Shown here piece by piece: positions 13,671-15,511 of a stretch of DNA of 15,511 nucleotides (position 1 is its first letter; each line of letters starts with the position of its first letter). Both the position numbers and the translations under genes were made by a program. Below the pieces are notes generated by a model, which saw nothing but the letters and a program-made list of their open reading frames with translations, had not been told where the DNA came from and ran no database searches. The DNA lies in NCBI GenBank assembly GCA_030039095.1, contig JASHQP010000440.1:1-15511 (forward strand), given 5' to 3'. Source of the stretch: Streptosporangiaceae bacterium (GTDB lineage: Bacteria; Actinomycetota; Actinomycetes; Streptosporangiales; Streptosporangiaceae).

Positions 13671-14513
13671 TCATCCCTTCGTGCCGGTGAGCGTGATCCC
13701 CTGGATGAACGTGCGCTGGGTGAGGAAGAACAAGATCACGATCGGGGCTGTGGCCGCCGTCGCGCCGGCCATGACCCACGCCCAGTTCGTCGTGTAGTCG
13801 CCGAGGATCAGAGCCAGGCCCAGCGACAGCGGGTAGGAGTTCTGGTTGCTGATGTAGACGAGCGGTCCCAGGTAGTCGTTCCAGCAGTACACGAACTGGA
13901 ACAGGACGACGGCCGCCATGGCGGGCTTGGCGAGCGGCAGGATGATCCGGCTGTAGATGTAGAACTCGTTTGCCCCGTCGATGCGCGCGGCTTCGGAGTA
14001 CGACTGCGGGATCGTCATGAAGAACTGCCGGAGCAGGAACGTGCTGAAGACCGAGCTGCCGAAGAACGTGGGCACCTCCAGCGGCAGGTACGAGCCGATC
14101 CAGCCGAACCTCTTGTACATGACGAACAGTGGGATCAGCGTGCAGACGAACGGCAGGATCAGCGTCATCAGCATCACGTAGAAGACCGCGTCCCGGCCGG
14201 GCCAGCGCAGCCGGGAAAAGCCGTAGGCGACCAGGCTGCTCGAGACGCAGACGCCCACGATCGTGATCCCGGCGTACAGGAACGTGTTCAGGAAGAACCG
14301 GACGTACGGCAGCGCCGCGAACAGCCCGGGGTAGTTGCTCCACACGAACGGATGCGGCCACCACACGACCGGAAGCTGCAGCGCCTGCTGCGCGGTCTTG
14401 AACGACGTGCCGACCATCCACACCAGCGGCAGCGCGAACATCACGGACAGCACGATCAGCACGGTGTGCTTGCCGGCGCTGGCGCCGATCGCGCGGCGCG
14501 TCCGGCCGGTCAC
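13671..14513 (-). CDS. Carbohydrate ABC transporter permease, MalG-like (CUT1)
   Basis: Second membrane subunit of a CUT1 sugar importer, 280 residues with six predicted helices. The EAA loop that docks the ATPase reads EAARIDGAN (174-182) followed by the conserved ILPLAKPA, and FQFVYCWNDYLGPLVY and the C-terminal RTFIQGITLTGTKG are classic for this subunit. The start is GTG at 14513, overlapping the TGA of the MalF-like gene in GTGA, so the two permeases are translationally coupled in one-to-one amounts. The same frame is open upstream, but that is shadow of the neighbour. DUF624 follows after 4 nt. No ATPase gene is visible; CUT1 systems in actinobacteria often share a common MsmK-type ATPase encoded elsewhere. 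Confidence 0.94.
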   Translation of the reverse strand: MTGRTRRAIGASAGKHTVLIVLSVMFALPLVWMVGTSFKTAQQALQLPVVWWPHPFVWSNYPGLFAALPYVRFFLNTFLYAGITIVGVCVSSSLVAYGFSRLRWPGRDAVFYVMLMTLILPFVCTLIPLFVMYKRFGWIGSYLPLEVPTFFGSSVFSTFLLRQFFMTIPQSYSEAARIDGANEFYIYSRIILPLAKPAMAAVVLFQFVYCWNDYLGPLVYISNQNSYPLSLGLALILGDYTTNWAWVMAGATAATAPIVILFFLTQRTFIQGITLTGTKG

Positions 14514-15469
14514 CGGTTCTCGTTCTCGTAGTAGACCCACCGCGACGATGTCCGCAGCAGCACGACGGTGATGATCAGGACGCCGATGAACATCAAGAAC
14601 GCCATCGCCGAGGCGTATCCGAGGTGCAGATCCTGAAAGGCCTGCTGGTAGTAGTAGGTGACGTAGAACATCGTTGACGTGCCCGGGCTGCCCGGCGGGT
14701 TCTCGATCACCTGGGCCTGGGTGAAGTACTGGATGGACAGCACCAGCGACAGGACCACGTTGAAGAGGATCACCGGGCTGATCATCGGGATCGTTATCCG
14801 GCGCAGCCGCGTCCACGGCCCCGCTCCCTCCAGCGAGGCGACCTCGTACATTTCTTTCGGCACGCCCTGCAGCGCCGCCAGGTAGATCACCATGGGCTGG
14901 CCAAGACCCCAGAGCCCGAGCAGGATGAACGTCGGCTTGGACCAGGTGATCGAGAAGAACCACGCCGGGCCCGTGATGTGCACGTCGGACAGCAGCGCGT
15001 TCACGATGCCGAACGAGGGCTGGAAGATCCAGACGAAGATCAGCGACGAGGCCACGACCGGTACGATCGACGGGATGTAGAACAGCGTCCGGTAGACCGC
15101 CTGGCCGCGCACCTTCATGTTCAGCAGCAGCGCCAGGCCGAGCGCCGCCGCCGTGGAGAACGGCACCTCGATGGCCGTGTAGTAGAGCGTGTTGAAGACC
15201 GCGGTGTGGAACATGCTGTCGTGCAGCAGCCCGGAGTAGTTGCTGGCCCCGACGAAGACCGGGTTCCCGATCCCGGTGAAGCGCGTGAAGCTGTAATAGA
15301 GGCTCGCCAGGAATGGGTAGAGGTAGAACACGCAGTAGCCGACGATCCACGGGCTGACGAACAGCAGCCCGAGCCGAAGCCGGCGCGCCCGGGGCGACCG
15401 GATCGCGTGGCCCACGCGCGCCGCCCGGCGTGCCTGGGCCGCGCGAACCGGGGATGTTGCCGTCTGCAT
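14510..15469 (-). CDS. Carbohydrate ABC transporter permease, MalF/UgpA-like (CUT1)
   Basis: First membrane subunit of the CUT1 sugar importer, 319 residues. A basic cytoplasmic N-terminus of about 32 residues precedes helix 1 (GLLFVSPWIVGYCVFYLYPF). The EAA loop is EVASLEGAG (209-217) followed by ITIPMISPVILFN, and the protein ends in a final helix and WVYYENENR. These features and the length fit the MalF/UgpA group without the large periplasmic loop of E. coli MalF. The start is ATG at 15469 with AGAGG 5 nt upstream. Its stop overlaps the next permease start. A TGA lies 24 nt upstream (15496-15494) and could be the stop of a solute-binding protein gene beyond the window. The sugar is unknown, though an oligosaccharide or plant-polymer fragment would fit the YesL-like neighbour. 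Confidence 0.94.
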   Translation of the reverse strand: MQTATSPVRAAQARRAARVGHAIRSPRARRLRLGLLFVSPWIVGYCVFYLYPFLASLYYSFTRFTGIGNPVFVGASNYSGLLHDSMFHTAVFNTLYYTAIEVPFSTAAALGLALLLNMKVRGQAVYRTLFYIPSIVPVVASSLIFVWIFQPSFGIVNALLSDVHITGPAWFFSITWSKPTFILLGLWGLGQPMVIYLAALQGVPKEMYEVASLEGAGPWTRLRRITIPMISPVILFNVVLSLVLSIQYFTQAQVIENPPGSPGTSTMFYVTYYYQQAFQDLHLGYASAMAFLMFIGVLIITVVLLRTSSRWVYYENENR

Positions 15470-15511
15470 GCCTGCCTCTACCCTTCCTGCCGCTCAGCGC
15501 GGAAACCCGCG

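Noticed and set aside
13479..14531. Plus-strand open frame of 350 codons antisense to the permease and DUF624 genes
   Set aside because: The product is a His/Arg/Gln/Asp-rich shadow of membrane-protein codons; the minus-strand genes carry clear CUT1 and DUF624 motifs.

Overview
The window is chromosomal DNA from a high-GC actinomycete. G or C dominates third codon positions, GTG starts are common, and the regulator and transporter families are typical of soil Actinobacteria. I cannot place it to genus. No rRNA, tRNA, CRISPR array or intact insertion sequence is visible.

Region 1 (1-3462, minus strand) is a compact nucleotide-sugar/glycosylation operon read in the order nucleotide-sugar 6-dehydrogenase, GT4 glycosyltransferase, NAD-dependent epimerase/dehydratase. 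The last gene runs off the left edge. Spacings are 4-12 nt, so one transcript is likely. Together the genes would make an NDP-uronic acid or related sugar and transfer a sugar to an unknown acceptor.

Region 2 (about 3463-5151) is a gene graveyard. It holds the C-terminal end of a DppC-type peptide permease, pieces of a family 5 peptide-binding protein with a frameshift and internal losses, and a lipoprotein signal peptide on the opposite strand. This is best read as a peptide ABC-transporter operon destroyed by deletion and local inversion. To its right lie a sigma70-like promoter whose -35 box sits in a near-perfect 16-bp palindrome, and several other inverted repeats, with no intact gene behind them until the LysR gene.

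Region 3 (5152-9147) has a LysR regulator on the plus strand facing a tight minus-strand operon: class I/II aminotransferase, short-chain dehydrogenase, D-2-hydroxyacid dehydrogenase. The two dehydrogenase genes overlap in ATGA. The set could interconvert an amino acid, a 2-oxo acid and a D-2-hydroxy acid. The substrate is unknown, and this is the most plausible uncharacterised pathway in the window.

Region 4 (9464-12951) is a MarR regulator followed by a 14-TM-type DHA2 multidrug exporter, likely one drug-responsive unit. It converges on a second, MFS_3-type exporter. The two exporter genes overlap by 6 nt, and a perfect 15-bp-stem hairpin lies inside the end of the second gene.

Region 5 (13070-15511, minus strand) is part of a carbohydrate (CUT1) ABC importer operon: MalF-like permease, MalG-like permease (GTGA overlap) and a DUF624/YesL-like membrane protein. 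The solute-binding protein is probably just beyond the right edge.
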